The notes under the pieces: model-generated
Databases searched by the model: none
Seen by the model: only the letters and a program-made list of their open reading frames with translations
What the model was told of the DNA's origin: nothing
Assembly (NCBI GenBank): GCA_024400455.1
Contig: JAKSMU010000002.1
Coordinates: 216,039-280,038 of the forward strand
Reading direction: 5' to 3'
Length of the DNA: 64,000 nt
Source of the DNA: Bacteroidales bacterium
GTDB taxonomy: Bacteria > Bacteroidota > Bacteroidia > Bacteroidales > F082
Part shown: piece after piece, positions 17,420 through 26,323 of the stretch
Numbering within the stretch: position 1 is the first letter of the stretch
Layout of the letters: every line of letters begins with the position of its first letter
Program-made: the position numbers and the translations under genes

Positions 17420-18244
17420 ATGGTAAATAAGACAAGAGTACTTTTCGTACACCAAGAGATCACCCCGTATTTGCCTGAAACTCCGATGAGCCTCATCGGT
17501 CGTTATCTGCCCCAGGCAATTCAAGAAAGCGGTAAGGAAATCCGTATTTTCATGCCTCGTTATGGTGTCATCAACGAGCGCCGCAACCAGCTCCACGAAG
17601 TCATACGCCTGTCGGGTATGAACCTCATCATCAACGATACCGACCACCCGCTGATTATCAAAGTGGCTTCCATCCAAAAGGCTAGGATGCAAATTTATTT
17701 CATTGATAATGAGGATTTCTTCTCTAAGAAAAAATACCTAATCAATGACCTTGACGGAGTTTTTTGCGAGCAGAACGATGACCGCTGCATCTTCTTCTCG
17801 CGTGGTGTCATCGAAACGGTGAAAAAGCTCAACTGGTCGCCCGACATCATCCATTGCAATGGCTGGTTATCGGCCCTTATGCCTATTTATATCAAGCGTG
17901 CCCTTTCCATTAGGGATAACCCGTTGTTCAACGAATCGAAAATTGTGTATTCCATTTACGATGATGATTTTTCAGAGACCTTGAAGGCTGGTTTCGATAA
18001 GAAAATGAAGCTCTCCGGAATGAATGCCAAGGATCTCAAGTATTTCAAGGAAGCCAATTATGTAAATTTGACAAAGGCTGCCATTGATCATTCCGACGGC
18101 ATCATCATCAGTAGTGAGAAGATCAACCCTGAAATAGAGGAATATCTTAAAACTTGCGGCAAGCCGGTTCTGCCTTATCAAGATCAAGACCATTACCTGC
18201 AAGCTTATAATGATTTCTATGACTCAATCTTGGAAAAACAATAA
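17420..18244 (+). CDS. Glycogen/starch synthase N-terminal (GT5) domain protein
   Basis: A 274-aa protein matching only the GT5 N-terminal Rossmann half of glycogen synthase. VLFVHQEITPYLPETPMSLIGRYLPQ resembles the ADP-glucose-binding start of GlgA in altered form, and WSPDIIHCNGW is the conserved WxPDIxHxxxW block. The C-terminal GT1 half, which supplies much of the donor site, is absent, and the gene ends normally with no sign of a frameshift. The family's KTGG loop near the N-terminus is not visible. Short proteins of this kind next to a DUF4270 gene are a recurring Bacteroidota arrangement, so this is a settled family, not a broken gene; whether it is enzymatically active is doubtful. 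Start at 17420, after the promoter. Confidence 0.75.
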   Translation: MVNKTRVLFVHQEITPYLPETPMSLIGRYLPQAIQESGKEIRIFMPRYGVINERRNQLHEVIRLSGMNLIINDTDHPLIIKVASIQKARMQIYFIDNEDFFSKKKYLINDLDGVFCEQNDDRCIFFSRGVIETVKKLNWSPDIIHCNGWLSALMPIYIKRALSIRDNPLFNESKIVYSIYDDDFSETLKAGFDKKMKLSGMNAKDLKYFKEANYVNLTKAAIDHSDGIIISSEKINPEIEEYLKTCGKPVLPYQDQDHYLQAYNDFYDSILEKQ

Positions 18245-18302
18245 ATCCAAACTTAATGAGTTTATTGGAATTGAGAAGACTCAAATTCAATTTGAAACGA
18301 TA

Positions 18303-19649
18303 ATGAAAACACATCATTCAACTGTCCGCCTGCTTTTATTGGTCTTTTCATTGGCCTTGGTTGGCTTTTCGTGCAAGAAATCGCCTAACACCATTGGCAA
18401 TAACCTGATTGACGGCGGAAACTATATCGGCATCTACTATACCGATACTTTGCCTATCTTGTGCCATTCTGTTATGGATTCCATAGGAACTAAAAATGTT
18501 AGTACAGTTCTGCTTGGCAGTATGAAGGATCCGGTTTTTGGAACAACTACCGCAGGTTTCTACACCCAGTTCCATTTGTCTTCCATCAATCATAAATATG
18601 GTAGTAATCCGATTCTTGATTCGTTAGTGCTGCAATTGTATGTTGGTGGCTTTTACGGCGACACGACGACACTGCAAACCCTTCATGTTTATGAAATGAC
18701 AGATACGATTTCGACGCATGAACAGTATTATTGCTATTCTGATGTCCCTGTTGGTGCCGTTGACCATGCTAATGGCTATCAGTGTCATTTCCGCCCTCAT
18801 ACATCCGGATACATTATCACAAACGACACGATCGAACGCCCGATCATCCGTATCCCTCTGAGTCAGGAATTAGGCAATTTCATCATGAATATTGACAGTT
18901 CTGCCTATAAGGAACCAGATTTGTTCAAACAGGAATTTCCTGGCCTTTATGTGACAGCTGAAACGGTCAGCCAAGATGGTGGTATTGGTTACATCAACCT
19001 TACCAATAATACATTTTCGCAATTGCAACTCTACTACCATGAGGCTGAGACTCCAAACAAAACCTTGCGTTACGATTTTTATGTAACTCAGACTGATGTT
19101 TACTTTAACCGTTACATTCATGATTACACTCAAGGTGATCCCGATTTTGTTGATCAAGTCGTCAATGGCAACGAATCGTTAGGTCAAGAGACCTTGTATG
19201 TGCAGGCCATGGGTGGTGTCAAGACCATTCTTCAAATTCCTGACATAGACCATTGGCGTGACACTTTGCAGGAAGGCCATATTGTCATCAATGAAGCTAA
19301 ACTCGTCATACCTGCTCATGCCATGATTGGGGATTCTAGTTTGTTTAAGACACCGACAAATTATGTGCTTGTCGGTTTAAATCAAGATGGAACGACTTAC
19401 CTGCTGCCTGATTATCTTGAAGGGACCAGTTATTGGGGCGGCACTTATTCCGAATCGGCAAAAAGCGTCACTTTCCGCATTTCCGAATATTTTGCCGACA
19501 TGGTTAGAGGTGTCAAGCCAAACCTTGGATTGTCGTTTGGCATCAATGGCGCGGCTTACAATGCCATGCGCTGGATTATCGCCGGACCTCAAGCCGAGCA
19601 ATCCGACAAACTTCATTTGGAAGTCACCTATTCTATCGTAGGAGATTGA
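18303..19649 (+). CDS. DUF4270-family lipoprotein
   Basis: A 448-aa lipoprotein with signal peptide ending VGFSC (lipidated Cys about residue 24) and a DUF4270 body (IGNNLIDGGNYIGIYYTDTLPI ... signature stretch, then a beta-rich domain with ALLGSMKDPVFG-like text). DUF4270 proteins are outer-membrane-anchored Bacteroidota proteins of unknown function, regularly encoded next to a short glycogen-synthase homologue, as here. I used the ATG at 18303; a longer reading frame back to 18210 overlaps the upstream gene and lacks the lipoprotein signal at its start. It probably shares the promoter at 17356-17389. Confidence 0.82.
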   Translation: MKTHHSTVRLLLLVFSLALVGFSCKKSPNTIGNNLIDGGNYIGIYYTDTLPILCHSVMDSIGTKNVSTVLLGSMKDPVFGTTTAGFYTQFHLSSINHKYGSNPILDSLVLQLYVGGFYGDTTTLQTLHVYEMTDTISTHEQYYCYSDVPVGAVDHANGYQCHFRPHTSGYIITNDTIERPIIRIPLSQELGNFIMNIDSSAYKEPDLFKQEFPGLYVTAETVSQDGGIGYINLTNNTFSQLQLYYHEAETPNKTLRYDFYVTQTDVYFNRYIHDYTQGDPDFVDQVVNGNESLGQETLYVQAMGGVKTILQIPDIDHWRDTLQEGHIVINEAKLVIPAHAMIGDSSLFKTPTNYVLVGLNQDGTTYLLPDYLEGTSYWGGTYSESAKSVTFRISEYFADMVRGVKPNLGLSFGINGAAYNAMRWIIAGPQAEQSDKLHLEVTYSIVGD

Positions 19650-19658
19650 TATTAATAG

Positions 19659-19666
19659 TATTTTTG
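19659..19666 (+). promoter_or_regulatory. -7 promoter element of the cyclophilin-pheS pair
   Basis: TATTTTTG lies 26 bases before the ATG at 19692 and immediately after the DUF4270 stop codon. Confidence 0.55.
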
Positions 19667-19691
19667 CAACCCGTTTTATAAATTCCATACA

Positions 19692-20324
19692 ATGAAAAAG
19701 ATTATTTTAGCGGCATTGGTCCTCATCGGAATGACCTGCCAGGCACAAAAAGCAACGGAAAAAGAAACCATCGTTGTCATCAAGACGAACTATGGCACCA
19801 TAAAGGCAAAACTTTATAACGACACGCCCCTGCATCGCGACAACTTCATCAAGTTGGTCAACGAAGGTTGGTACAACAACTCGCCATTCCACCGCATCAT
19901 CAAGAATTTCATGATTCAGGGCGGGCAGAATGCCGATGGCCGTTTGGATCCTGGTTATAAAGTTCCTGCCGAAATTAAGAGCAATCATTTCCATAAGAAA
20001 GGCGCTTTGTGTGCAGCTCGCCAGCCCGACCAAGTCAACCCGAAAAAGGCTTCCAGCGGTTCGCAGTTTTACATTGTACAAGGTCAGAAATATGATGACC
20101 AGACCCTTGATATGTATGAAGATCGTCTTGGCAAAGTGTTCGGTGCTAAGGAGCGTCAAGCTTATAAGACTGTCGGTGGCACTCCGCATCTCGATGGCGA
20201 TTATACCGTTTTTGGCGAAGTGATTGAAGGCATGGATGTCGTTGAAAAGATTGCAGCCGTAAAGACTGGTAGAATGGATGCTCCAATCGAAGCCGTAACC
20301 ATGACCATTGAAATTGAAAAGTAA
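19692..20324 (+). CDS. Cyclophilin-type peptidyl-prolyl isomerase, periplasmic
   Basis: A 210-aa cyclophilin with a signal peptide (1-18, ends TCQAQ), so it acts in the periplasm on proline isomerisation during folding. Core motifs are present: NFIKLVNEGWYNNSPFHRII (active-site FHR), FMIQGG, SSGSQFYIV and FGEVIEGMDVVEKIA. It has the long loop insert seen in many Bacteroidota cyclophilins (about residues 125-155, YDDQTLDMYEDRLGKVFG). The pheS start codon follows 13 bases after the stop, so the two are likely cotranscribed. Confidence 0.92.
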   Translation: MKKIILAALVLIGMTCQAQKATEKETIVVIKTNYGTIKAKLYNDTPLHRDNFIKLVNEGWYNNSPFHRIIKNFMIQGGQNADGRLDPGYKVPAEIKSNHFHKKGALCAARQPDQVNPKKASSGSQFYIVQGQKYDDQTLDMYEDRLGKVFGAKERQAYKTVGGTPHLDGDYTVFGEVIEGMDVVEKIAAVKTGRMDAPIEAVTMTIEIEK

Positions 20325-20337
20325 ATCACCACATATT

Positions 20338-21351
20338 ATGAAAGAAAAGATAGAACAGATATTAAACGAAGTGCGGAATTTCAATGCCGAAACCAAGGAT
20401 GAATTGGAAAACTTCCGCATCACTTATTTGAGCAAGAAAGGTGTTATTCCGGCTTTGTTTGCTGATTTCAAGAATGTAGCTCCCGAACTCCGCAAGGAAA
20501 TGGGTATGCGCCTTAATGAACTGAAAAACACTGTTCAGGAAAAGGTTGAAGAACAGTTGCAAAAATTCGAATCGCAACATAGTTCGGAAGCTGGTTTCGA
20601 TATGAGTATGCCAGCCAATGAAATGAAAGGTGCCCGTCATCCGCTGTCAATCGTTCGCCGCGACATCAACGAAATATTTGAGCATCTTGGTTTCACCATT
20701 GCCGATGGTCCTGAAGTGGAAGACGATTTCCACGTTTTCTCGGCCTTGAATTTCCCGCCTGACCATCCGGCACGCGATATGCAAGACACCTTTTTTATTA
20801 ATAAGGCACCGGATGTATTGCTTCGTACCCACACTTCAAGCATTCAGGTGCGTGTGATGGAACAAGGCAAACTGCCTATCCGCATCATCGCTCCTGGTCG
20901 CGTTTTCCGTAATGAAGCTATTTCTGCTCGTGCACACTGCATCTTCCATCAGATTGAAGGTCTTTATATCGATGAAAATGTTTCGTTTGCTGATTTAAAG
21001 CAGACGCTTTATCATTTTGTCCAGGAATTCTTTGGCGAAGGCACCAAGGTGCGTTTCCGCCCATCTTATTTCCCGTTTACTGAAACTTCGGCCGAAATGG
21101 ATATTTCCTGCAACATCTGTGGCGGTAAAGGCTGCAACATTTGTAAACACACAGGTTGGGTTGAAATTTTGGGCTGTGGCATGTGCGACCCGAACATCTT
21201 GATTTCAAGTGGCATTGACCCTGAAAAATACACAGGCTTTGCATTCGGTATGGGCGTTGAACGTATTGCCATGCTGAAATACCAAATCAACGATTTGCGT
21301 CTGTTCTTCGAAAACGACTTGCGTTTTCTTGAACAGTTTGAATTGGCATAA
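20338..21351 (+). CDS. pheS: Phenylalanyl-tRNA synthetase alpha subunit
   Basis: A 337-aa class II synthetase subunit that charges tRNA-Phe as part of the alpha2-beta2 enzyme. An N-terminal coiled coil (about 1-85) is followed by the catalytic core with RHPLSIVRRDI, FHQIEGLYID (motif 2), FRPSYFPFTETSAEMD, and GMGVERIAML (motif 3). Four Cys residues in CNICGGKGCNIC (about 260-275) form a zinc-knuckle-like insert also seen in other bacterial PheS. The start at 20338 (MKEKIEQ) is preferred over an in-frame ATG inside the upstream gene. pheT is not next to it, as is usual in Bacteroidota. Confidence 0.96.
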   Translation: MKEKIEQILNEVRNFNAETKDELENFRITYLSKKGVIPALFADFKNVAPELRKEMGMRLNELKNTVQEKVEEQLQKFESQHSSEAGFDMSMPANEMKGARHPLSIVRRDINEIFEHLGFTIADGPEVEDDFHVFSALNFPPDHPARDMQDTFFINKAPDVLLRTHTSSIQVRVMEQGKLPIRIIAPGRVFRNEAISARAHCIFHQIEGLYIDENVSFADLKQTLYHFVQEFFGEGTKVRFRPSYFPFTETSAEMDISCNICGGKGCNICKHTGWVEILGCGMCDPNILISSGIDPEKYTGFAFGMGVERIAMLKYQINDLRLFFENDLRFLEQFELA

Positions 21352-21372
21352 TAAGTTTTTATATAAAAAAAT

Positions 21373-21399
21373 AAAAGGGCGACAATCTGTCGCCCTTTT
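21373..21399. terminator. Bidirectional terminator after pheS
   Basis: AAAAGGGCGACA and TGTCGCCCTTTT form a 12-bp stem with a 3-base loop. It lies between the convergent pheS and outer-membrane protein genes. Confidence 0.88.
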
Positions 21400-21421
21400 A
21401 TTATATAAGCATTTCGTTGGT

Positions 21422-21877
21422 TTAGAACATGTAACGGATGCCAAGGCAAGCGCTCCAACCGAAACCTTCGTTATAACCGGTGATGTTCCACATTGGACGT
21501 GCATCTAATGAGAGTTGCAACGGAATAGGAAGTTCATAGTCGATACCGATTTGACCACCGACAGCAGCACCGAGTTCACTGGTGTGACCACTCCATGTGT
21601 AGAAACCTACTGTTGCACCTGGGCCAACATACCAACCCAATTTGTCAACGATGTTCCAGTGCCACTGGTAAATACCTGACAGGCAGATGTAGTTCCATTC
21701 GTGGTTGTTGAAAATGCCATCGAGACCGAGGTCAAATTCCAAGCGGTTGGCATTGCCAACACCCTGTTGCCATGAAAGTTCGGTACCAGTACCAAGACGA
21801 ACACCGAGGTTGCTTTGTGCCTTAACACCAAAGCTCAATGCCAAAACGGCAATCAAAGTAAATAATACTTTTTTCAT
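21422..21877 (-). CDS. Small outer-membrane beta-barrel protein
   Basis: A 151-aa protein with a signal peptide (1-20, ends VKAQ) and alternating hydrophobic/polar segments rich in Gly, Trp and Tyr (LGVRLGTG, LEFDLGLDG, ICLSGIYQWHW, GWYVGPGATVGFY). It ends with a terminal Phe (GIRYMF), the usual signal for barrel insertion. These features fit an eight-stranded OmpX/OmpW-like barrel. The role is unknown. It has its own -7 box (21940-21947). Confidence 0.75.
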   Translation of the reverse strand: MKKVLFTLIAVLALSFGVKAQSNLGVRLGTGTELSWQQGVGNANRLEFDLGLDGIFNNHEWNYICLSGIYQWHWNIVDKLGWYVGPGATVGFYTWSGHTSELGAAVGGQIGIDYELPIPLQLSLDARPMWNITGYNEGFGWSACLGIRYMF

Positions 21878-21939
21878 TTTTAATAAATGTTTAGTTAATA
21901 AATGTGTTAATTAAGATGTTTTACTAATTTATCAAACTG

Positions 21940-21947
21940 CAAAGATA
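21940..21947 (-). promoter_or_regulatory. -7 promoter element of the small barrel protein
   Basis: The minus strand reads TATCTTTG, 63 bases upstream of the start codon. Confidence 0.55.
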
Positions 21948-21974
21948 TACAAAAAAACAAAACAATGTACTTCT

Positions 21975-22976
21975 TTATTCATTGTAAATGACATTGACGA
22001 CCAGATTTCCAACCATTCCCAAAGTTTCCTTGTCAATGTTTGAAATATTGTCGTTCAAAGTGTGCCATGTTTCCGGGAAACTTCCATTGCTGCTATTAGG
22101 TTGTAAGTCAATGATGTCGATGGTCGGTAATCCGGCTTGGTTCATTGGAATGTGGTCGTCGCTGATGGGGTCGCCTAATTCGTTGCTGAAACAATGATTG
22201 TAGCCCAAACTGTAAGCCTTGCTCCACACTTTGTTGCTCAGCCAAGCGGCAAAACCTTGCGAGTAATACTCTTTCGGGAAATTTGGATTGCTGCCACCAA
22301 CCATATCAAGCAGGATGCCATAATAGGCTTTGTAACCGTATTTGTGAGGCTGTCTTGCCCAATATTGCGAGCCTAAAGCCCATTGGTTTTCGCCATCATA
22401 GTATTTTTCTGCTTCATCTTGGCGTGGGCCGTAGTCTTCGAGATCGAAGAGGATAATGTCGACGCCAATTTTTTCGTTGAGCGGTTTTTGGTGGAATACT
22501 CTTGCACATTCCATCAAAATGCCAACGCCGCTGGCACCATCGTTAGCACCATCAATAGGTGTGTTCCAATTGGCTTCATCAGGATCGTGGTCAGCGTATG
22601 GGCGTGAATCCCAGTGAGCGCAAAGCACAATGCGTTTTGTGGCATCTGGGTTGAATGAGGCAATGATGTTTTGCCCATCCATGCCTTGGCCATTGAAAAT
22701 GCGTGTGCGGAAATCCTGAACGACAACGGTGTCGGCAAATTCAGACAGTTTAGAGGTTAGCCATTCGGCACATAGGCGATGGGCTTCAGCTTCGGGAACA
22801 CGTGGACCGAAGTCGGTTTGCGCTTTCACGAAATGATATGCTGAATCGGCATTAAAGTCTTGAATGACAATGTCTTTTTTCGGTTCGTTTTTTTTCGTCG
22901 TTGTGTTTTGGTTTTGTTTTTCACCACACGATGCCAACAAAACAACTGCCAATATGAGGATGATATTTTTTTTCAT
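21975..22976 (-). CDS. M28-family zinc peptidase / glutaminyl-cyclase-like lipoprotein
   Basis: A 333-aa lipoprotein (signal ending LLASC, lipidated Cys about 17). The catalytic domain has the M28 metal-ligand series in order: AHWDSRP, DGANDGASG, FDLEDYG, LLDMVGG and ETWHTLND. In Bacteroidota such proteins are annotated either as aminopeptidases or as bacterial glutaminyl cyclases, which form N-terminal pyroglutamate on exported proteins after signal-peptide cleavage; many T9SS and periplasmic proteins in this window mature to an N-terminal Gln (FAQ, KAQ ends). The cyclase reading is therefore attractive but not proven from sequence. Confidence 0.82.
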   Translation of the reverse strand: MKKNIILILAVVLLASCGEKQNQNTTTKKNEPKKDIVIQDFNADSAYHFVKAQTDFGPRVPEAEAHRLCAEWLTSKLSEFADTVVVQDFRTRIFNGQGMDGQNIIASFNPDATKRIVLCAHWDSRPYADHDPDEANWNTPIDGANDGASGVGILMECARVFHQKPLNEKIGVDIILFDLEDYGPRQDEAEKYYDGENQWALGSQYWARQPHKYGYKAYYGILLDMVGGSNPNFPKEYYSQGFAAWLSNKVWSKAYSLGYNHCFSNELGDPISDDHIPMNQAGLPTIDIIDLQPNSSNGSFPETWHTLNDNISNIDKETLGMVGNLVVNVIYNE

Positions 22977-22995
22977 TTCTGATAGATTTTGACTG

Positions 22996-23003
22996 CAAAG
23001 GTA
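22996..23003 (-). promoter_or_regulatory. -7 promoter element of the M28 lipoprotein gene
   Basis: The minus strand reads TACCTTTG about 20 bases upstream of the start codon. Confidence 0.5.
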
Positions 23004-23091
23004 GTGTTTTTTTGAGTTGTGGCAACCGTAAACATTGTGGCATTGGAAAAAGCATCATTGGCTATGACTTTTTCTTGTGTTTCCCGATGAT

Positions 23092-23119
23092 AAAAGGCGA
23101 CCGTTTGGGCCGCCTTTTT
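23092..23119. terminator. Terminator of the SHOCT lipoprotein gene
   Basis: AAAAGGCG and CGCCTTTT form an 8-bp stem flanked by A and T runs. It follows the minus-strand gene at 23142-23744. Confidence 0.7.
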
Positions 23120-23141
23120 ATCGTATTTGAAATAAATCCCA

Positions 23142-23744
23142 TTAATTTTCGGAGGAAAGTATTTTGGCTTTTTCCGCCTCGTATTCTTCCTGGGTCAAGA
23201 TGCCGTCGTCAAGAAGTTTCTTTAATTCGCGCAATTTGTCGTTCTTCGACACAGCTTCCTGATTCTCTGGTTTTATTTCATCCTTTTGTTCGATTTTGCT
23301 GCCATAATTGATGATGTAAAGGAAATGGTCATAGTCGATTTTGCGGACACCGCGTTCCGTTTCATCAGGTTTCCACCAGGCTCCGGTGCATCCGTCAACG
23401 ATAACACCCCATGGAAGCGGGACATATCCAATATTGCCAGTCCATCCGAGAACTGTACCTGCAAAAGCCCAACCGCGGAACGATTTACTGTTGAATCTTG
23501 TGGTTTCGGGTTCGCAGTTTTCTTCTTTGACCGTGACGGTGAGTTTGTCGGCGTCTTTTCTTTTCACCAAGATGTTGGCTTCGCCTTGTCCTGCATAATC
23601 GCCATTTACCGTAATTGTGGCGGTCGGGTGGTTTGGAACCTGAATTTTAGCATTGTACTTTGCACCGCCGATAATTGTGGCGCAGCTAGAGAACATAAAT
23701 ACAAATGCTACAGACGCGATTACTAATAGTAAAGATTTTCTCAT
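23142..23744 (-). CDS. Lipoprotein with C-terminal SHOCT domain
   Basis: A 200-aa lipoprotein: signal ending MFSSC (lipidated Cys about 21), a PEGA-like beta segment (about 30-80, PTATITVNGDYAGQGEANILVKR), two short hydrophobic Gly/Trp-rich segments (WAFAGTVLGWTG, GVIVDGCTGAWW), a charged linker, and a C-terminal SHOCT helix pair (KLRELKKLLDDGILTQEEYE). SHOCT is a short oligomerisation module. This architecture occurs in small Bacteroidota envelope proteins of unknown function. The nearest good promoter is about 200 bases upstream. Confidence 0.75.
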   Translation of the reverse strand: MRKSLLLVIASVAFVFMFSSCATIIGGAKYNAKIQVPNHPTATITVNGDYAGQGEANILVKRKDADKLTVTVKEENCEPETTRFNSKSFRGWAFAGTVLGWTGNIGYVPLPWGVIVDGCTGAWWKPDETERGVRKIDYDHFLYIINYGSKIEQKDEIKPENQEAVSKNDKLRELKKLLDDGILTQEEYEAEKAKILSSEN

Positions 23745-23946
23745 TTTTCTCTGTGTTTAGTCTTTCGGCTCCATAAAGACAAGGAGAATCCTGAACTCCT
23801 ATATAATGATACATGAAAGCGTGGACCCGAATACTTCAAAATCATGAAGAAAACTTTTGCTGTTTATGAGACGTTTCACATTCATGAGATAAAGCATGAC
23901 GCTTTTTTGCTGTTAAAGAACAAAACCTGATAATACAAGTTGGGGA

Positions 23947-23954
23947 CAAAAATA
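23947..23954 (-). promoter_or_regulatory. Probable -7 element with long leader to the SHOCT lipoprotein gene
   Basis: The minus strand reads TATTTTTG 203 bases upstream of the start codon. No better match lies closer, so the gene would have a leader of about 195 nucleotides. That leader holds two TTTTGCTGTT words but no structure I can name. Confidence 0.4.
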
Positions 23955-24012
23955 GAAAATAATTGTAAATGATACAATGAAGTGTTTTTTTTTGTGCTAA
24001 TTTGAAAAGTTT

Positions 24013-26124
24013 TTACAGTACCTTAAAAACCACTTCCAGACTGACATAACGGCTGTTTGTCCTGTTGGTGCTGTACGAATTGTAGGTCGGGCTGAAGATG
24101 TTGTTGTCTTCTTTGTTCCAGTTGAAGATGTCGTTGGCATTGAGCAAGACCGAAAGCCGGTTTTGGAAGAAATCGGCACGCAGTCCGCAATTGATGCCGT
24201 AGGCGGTTTGGTTCAAGGTGTAAAGGGTTTGGGTTGGCGAATTATAGTAGGCTGTGCCCAGCAATTCCAACTTGTTCCAAAGTTTCGTCCATGCGTTAAG
24301 GCGGAAGTTGTAGCACAGCATTTCGCTTTTTTCATCATGACCGTTGTATTCTGTCTTTAGGAACGAATCGTAGACATTGGCATCCAACCGTATGTTGAGC
24401 ATGGCATTGGGACGGTAAGTCACATTGAATTCAAAGCCAGCATCGTAGTATTTTCCAATGTTACGAGGTCTTGAGATGCTGATTGTTCTGCCAAATACCT
24501 GACTGTAAATGGATTCTGTGACGGTGTTGATGGCATCTTTAGAGTTTTTGAAATAACCTTTTATGCTGACCGAACCGAATGTGTCCCAATACTTGGCCCA
24601 TCCGCCTTCAAACACATCCATAGTCGTCGGAAGCAAATCGGGATTGCCGCTACTCATCGATTCTTCCGAGTAGTTGATGCGTTCGGTGAAGTTTCTTACC
24701 CAATCGACGGTGTTCTTGCGTGTATAGCTTAAATAAAGGTTATGCTTTGAAGCGGTGCGATAGGAGAGATGTAATGAGGGACGCCAGCAAGGGAAGAATT
24801 TCGTTGTGTTGAATTGTGGCGTGTCCATAAAAGTGGCTTTGACGCGGATTAGTCCGTAAGTGATGCCTGGCCGGATGGTGAAATTTCCAAGCCGCTGTTG
24901 GAGAATAACAAGTCCTTCTGTCTGGTTTGTGTTAAAGTAACGGTGTTCGGAACGCAACCAGTCGGTGATGCGTGTACCGTCGGGGGCCAAAGTGTCGTAA
25001 GTCTGTAAGTTGTTGTCGGGATGGAAGTTGTTGTGAAAGCCCAAATACAAATCGCTTGTCTTGGCAAGTGGCAGGTTATAGTCTACTTTGGCATCCCAGC
25101 CTATGTCGGTGAAGCGGTCGGTTTTGAGTATGTCGCGGTTCAGGTTGTCTTGTGCCACAAATTCGCGAATTTCGGAGTGTTGCACATTGCCGAAATCGAA
25201 TTCGCTGCTGAAATTGACCGATAAGTTGTGTCCTTCATCATTAAAGCGGTGCTGGAAATATGCTCCTGCCGTGCCAAAAAGAACGCCTTCGTTGCCTCGG
25301 TTGGTGATGGTATAGTCGTAGGTGCCGACTTCGTGGATGTATTCGTTTCGGATGGTGTTGTTGACGGATACGCTTCGCGAACGGGAAGGATTGATGGAAA
25401 AATAAGTCGAAAAATCGTTTTTGCTGTCGATTTTATAGTCGAGTTTCATCAAGGCGGTGATGCTGTACTCCTTGGTGGTGTCGTTGGAATGGAAGACGGT
25501 GTAGTTCGCTGTGTCGAAAACCATCTGGTTTTCACCGTTTGTGATCGAATCAAATGAACAGCTCCATCCGTCGGAATTCTTGATGGTATTGGTGAAAGTG
25601 CCTTTCACATTGGCTGTGAAAGTGATTTTATCATTGCTCCAAAGATACGAAATGCGTGGCGAAACATGTGGATTGGTGTTGGCCTGCAAACTGACGTTTA
25701 GTGATTGCGTATGATGGTTCTTGCTGTTTGTGATGATGTTGATGATTCCGGTGTCGGTGTCGGAAGTGTAGCGTGCCGATGGATTTGTAATCACTTCAAT
25801 CTGTTCGATGGAGGTGGCTGCCGTTTGCTGGAGATAGCTTTTCTGACTTTCTTCATCGAAATGCGAAGGACTGTCGTTTATCCAAATCTCGACTGTGGTA
25901 ACGCCTCTTAGCGTGACATTGCCTTCAGTGTCAACCTTAACACCTGGAACATTTTGCAAGGCATCGGAAATGGTGCCGTTCTGAACAGAAATGTCTTTTG
26001 CCACATGATAAACCACTTTTTCGCCGTCGTTTACAAAAAGCGGACTTTCGCTGTTTTGCGAAAACGAGAGCAGCGAAAGACCCAAAGCGATGATTAAAAA
26101 AAATGGTTTGTAAAGTTTTCTCAA
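24013..26124 (-). CDS. TonB-dependent-receptor-like outer-membrane barrel protein
   Basis: A 703-aa protein with a signal peptide (1-22, ends LSFSQ), a short plug domain (about 45-135, ISDALQNVPGVKVDTEGNVTLRG ... VEVITNPSARY) and a large beta-barrel of the OMP_b-brl_3 type. The plug begins almost directly after the signal peptide: the carboxypeptidase-regulatory-like domain that usually precedes it in this family is missing, and I see no clear TonB box. It may therefore be a shortened receptor. No SusD-like partner is adjacent, so this is not a SusCD pair. Substrate unknown. Confidence 0.78.
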   Translation of the reverse strand: MRKLYKPFFLIIALGLSLLSFSQNSESPLFVNDGEKVVYHVAKDISVQNGTISDALQNVPGVKVDTEGNVTLRGVTTVEIWINDSPSHFDEESQKSYLQQTAATSIEQIEVITNPSARYTSDTDTGIINIITNSKNHHTQSLNVSLQANTNPHVSPRISYLWSNDKITFTANVKGTFTNTIKNSDGWSCSFDSITNGENQMVFDTANYTVFHSNDTTKEYSITALMKLDYKIDSKNDFSTYFSINPSRSRSVSVNNTIRNEYIHEVGTYDYTITNRGNEGVLFGTAGAYFQHRFNDEGHNLSVNFSSEFDFGNVQHSEIREFVAQDNLNRDILKTDRFTDIGWDAKVDYNLPLAKTSDLYLGFHNNFHPDNNLQTYDTLAPDGTRITDWLRSEHRYFNTNQTEGLVILQQRLGNFTIRPGITYGLIRVKATFMDTPQFNTTKFFPCWRPSLHLSYRTASKHNLYLSYTRKNTVDWVRNFTERINYSEESMSSGNPDLLPTTMDVFEGGWAKYWDTFGSVSIKGYFKNSKDAINTVTESIYSQVFGRTISISRPRNIGKYYDAGFEFNVTYRPNAMLNIRLDANVYDSFLKTEYNGHDEKSEMLCYNFRLNAWTKLWNKLELLGTAYYNSPTQTLYTLNQTAYGINCGLRADFFQNRLSVLLNANDIFNWNKEDNNIFSPTYNSYSTNRTNSRYVSLEVVFKVL

Positions 26125-26292
26125 AGTATTAAGGTGTTTTTATCTCTACAAAGAAACGAAAAAATACGCTTTCAAAGTACTTTTTGGTGAAAAACTTTCA
26201 AAGAAAAAAACGAATTGTTTCGCTTTTCATCACTCGGGCAAGGAACTCTTTGTTTTTGGCAATTAATTCTCCGAAAGTAACGAAAAATATAC

Positions 26293-26300
26293 TACTTTTG
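26293..26300 (+). promoter_or_regulatory. -7 promoter element of the 353-aa lipoprotein gene
   Basis: TACTTTTG lies 24 bases before the ATG at 26324. Confidence 0.5.
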
Positions 26301-26323
26301 CCCTTTCAATAAATCTAGAAAAG

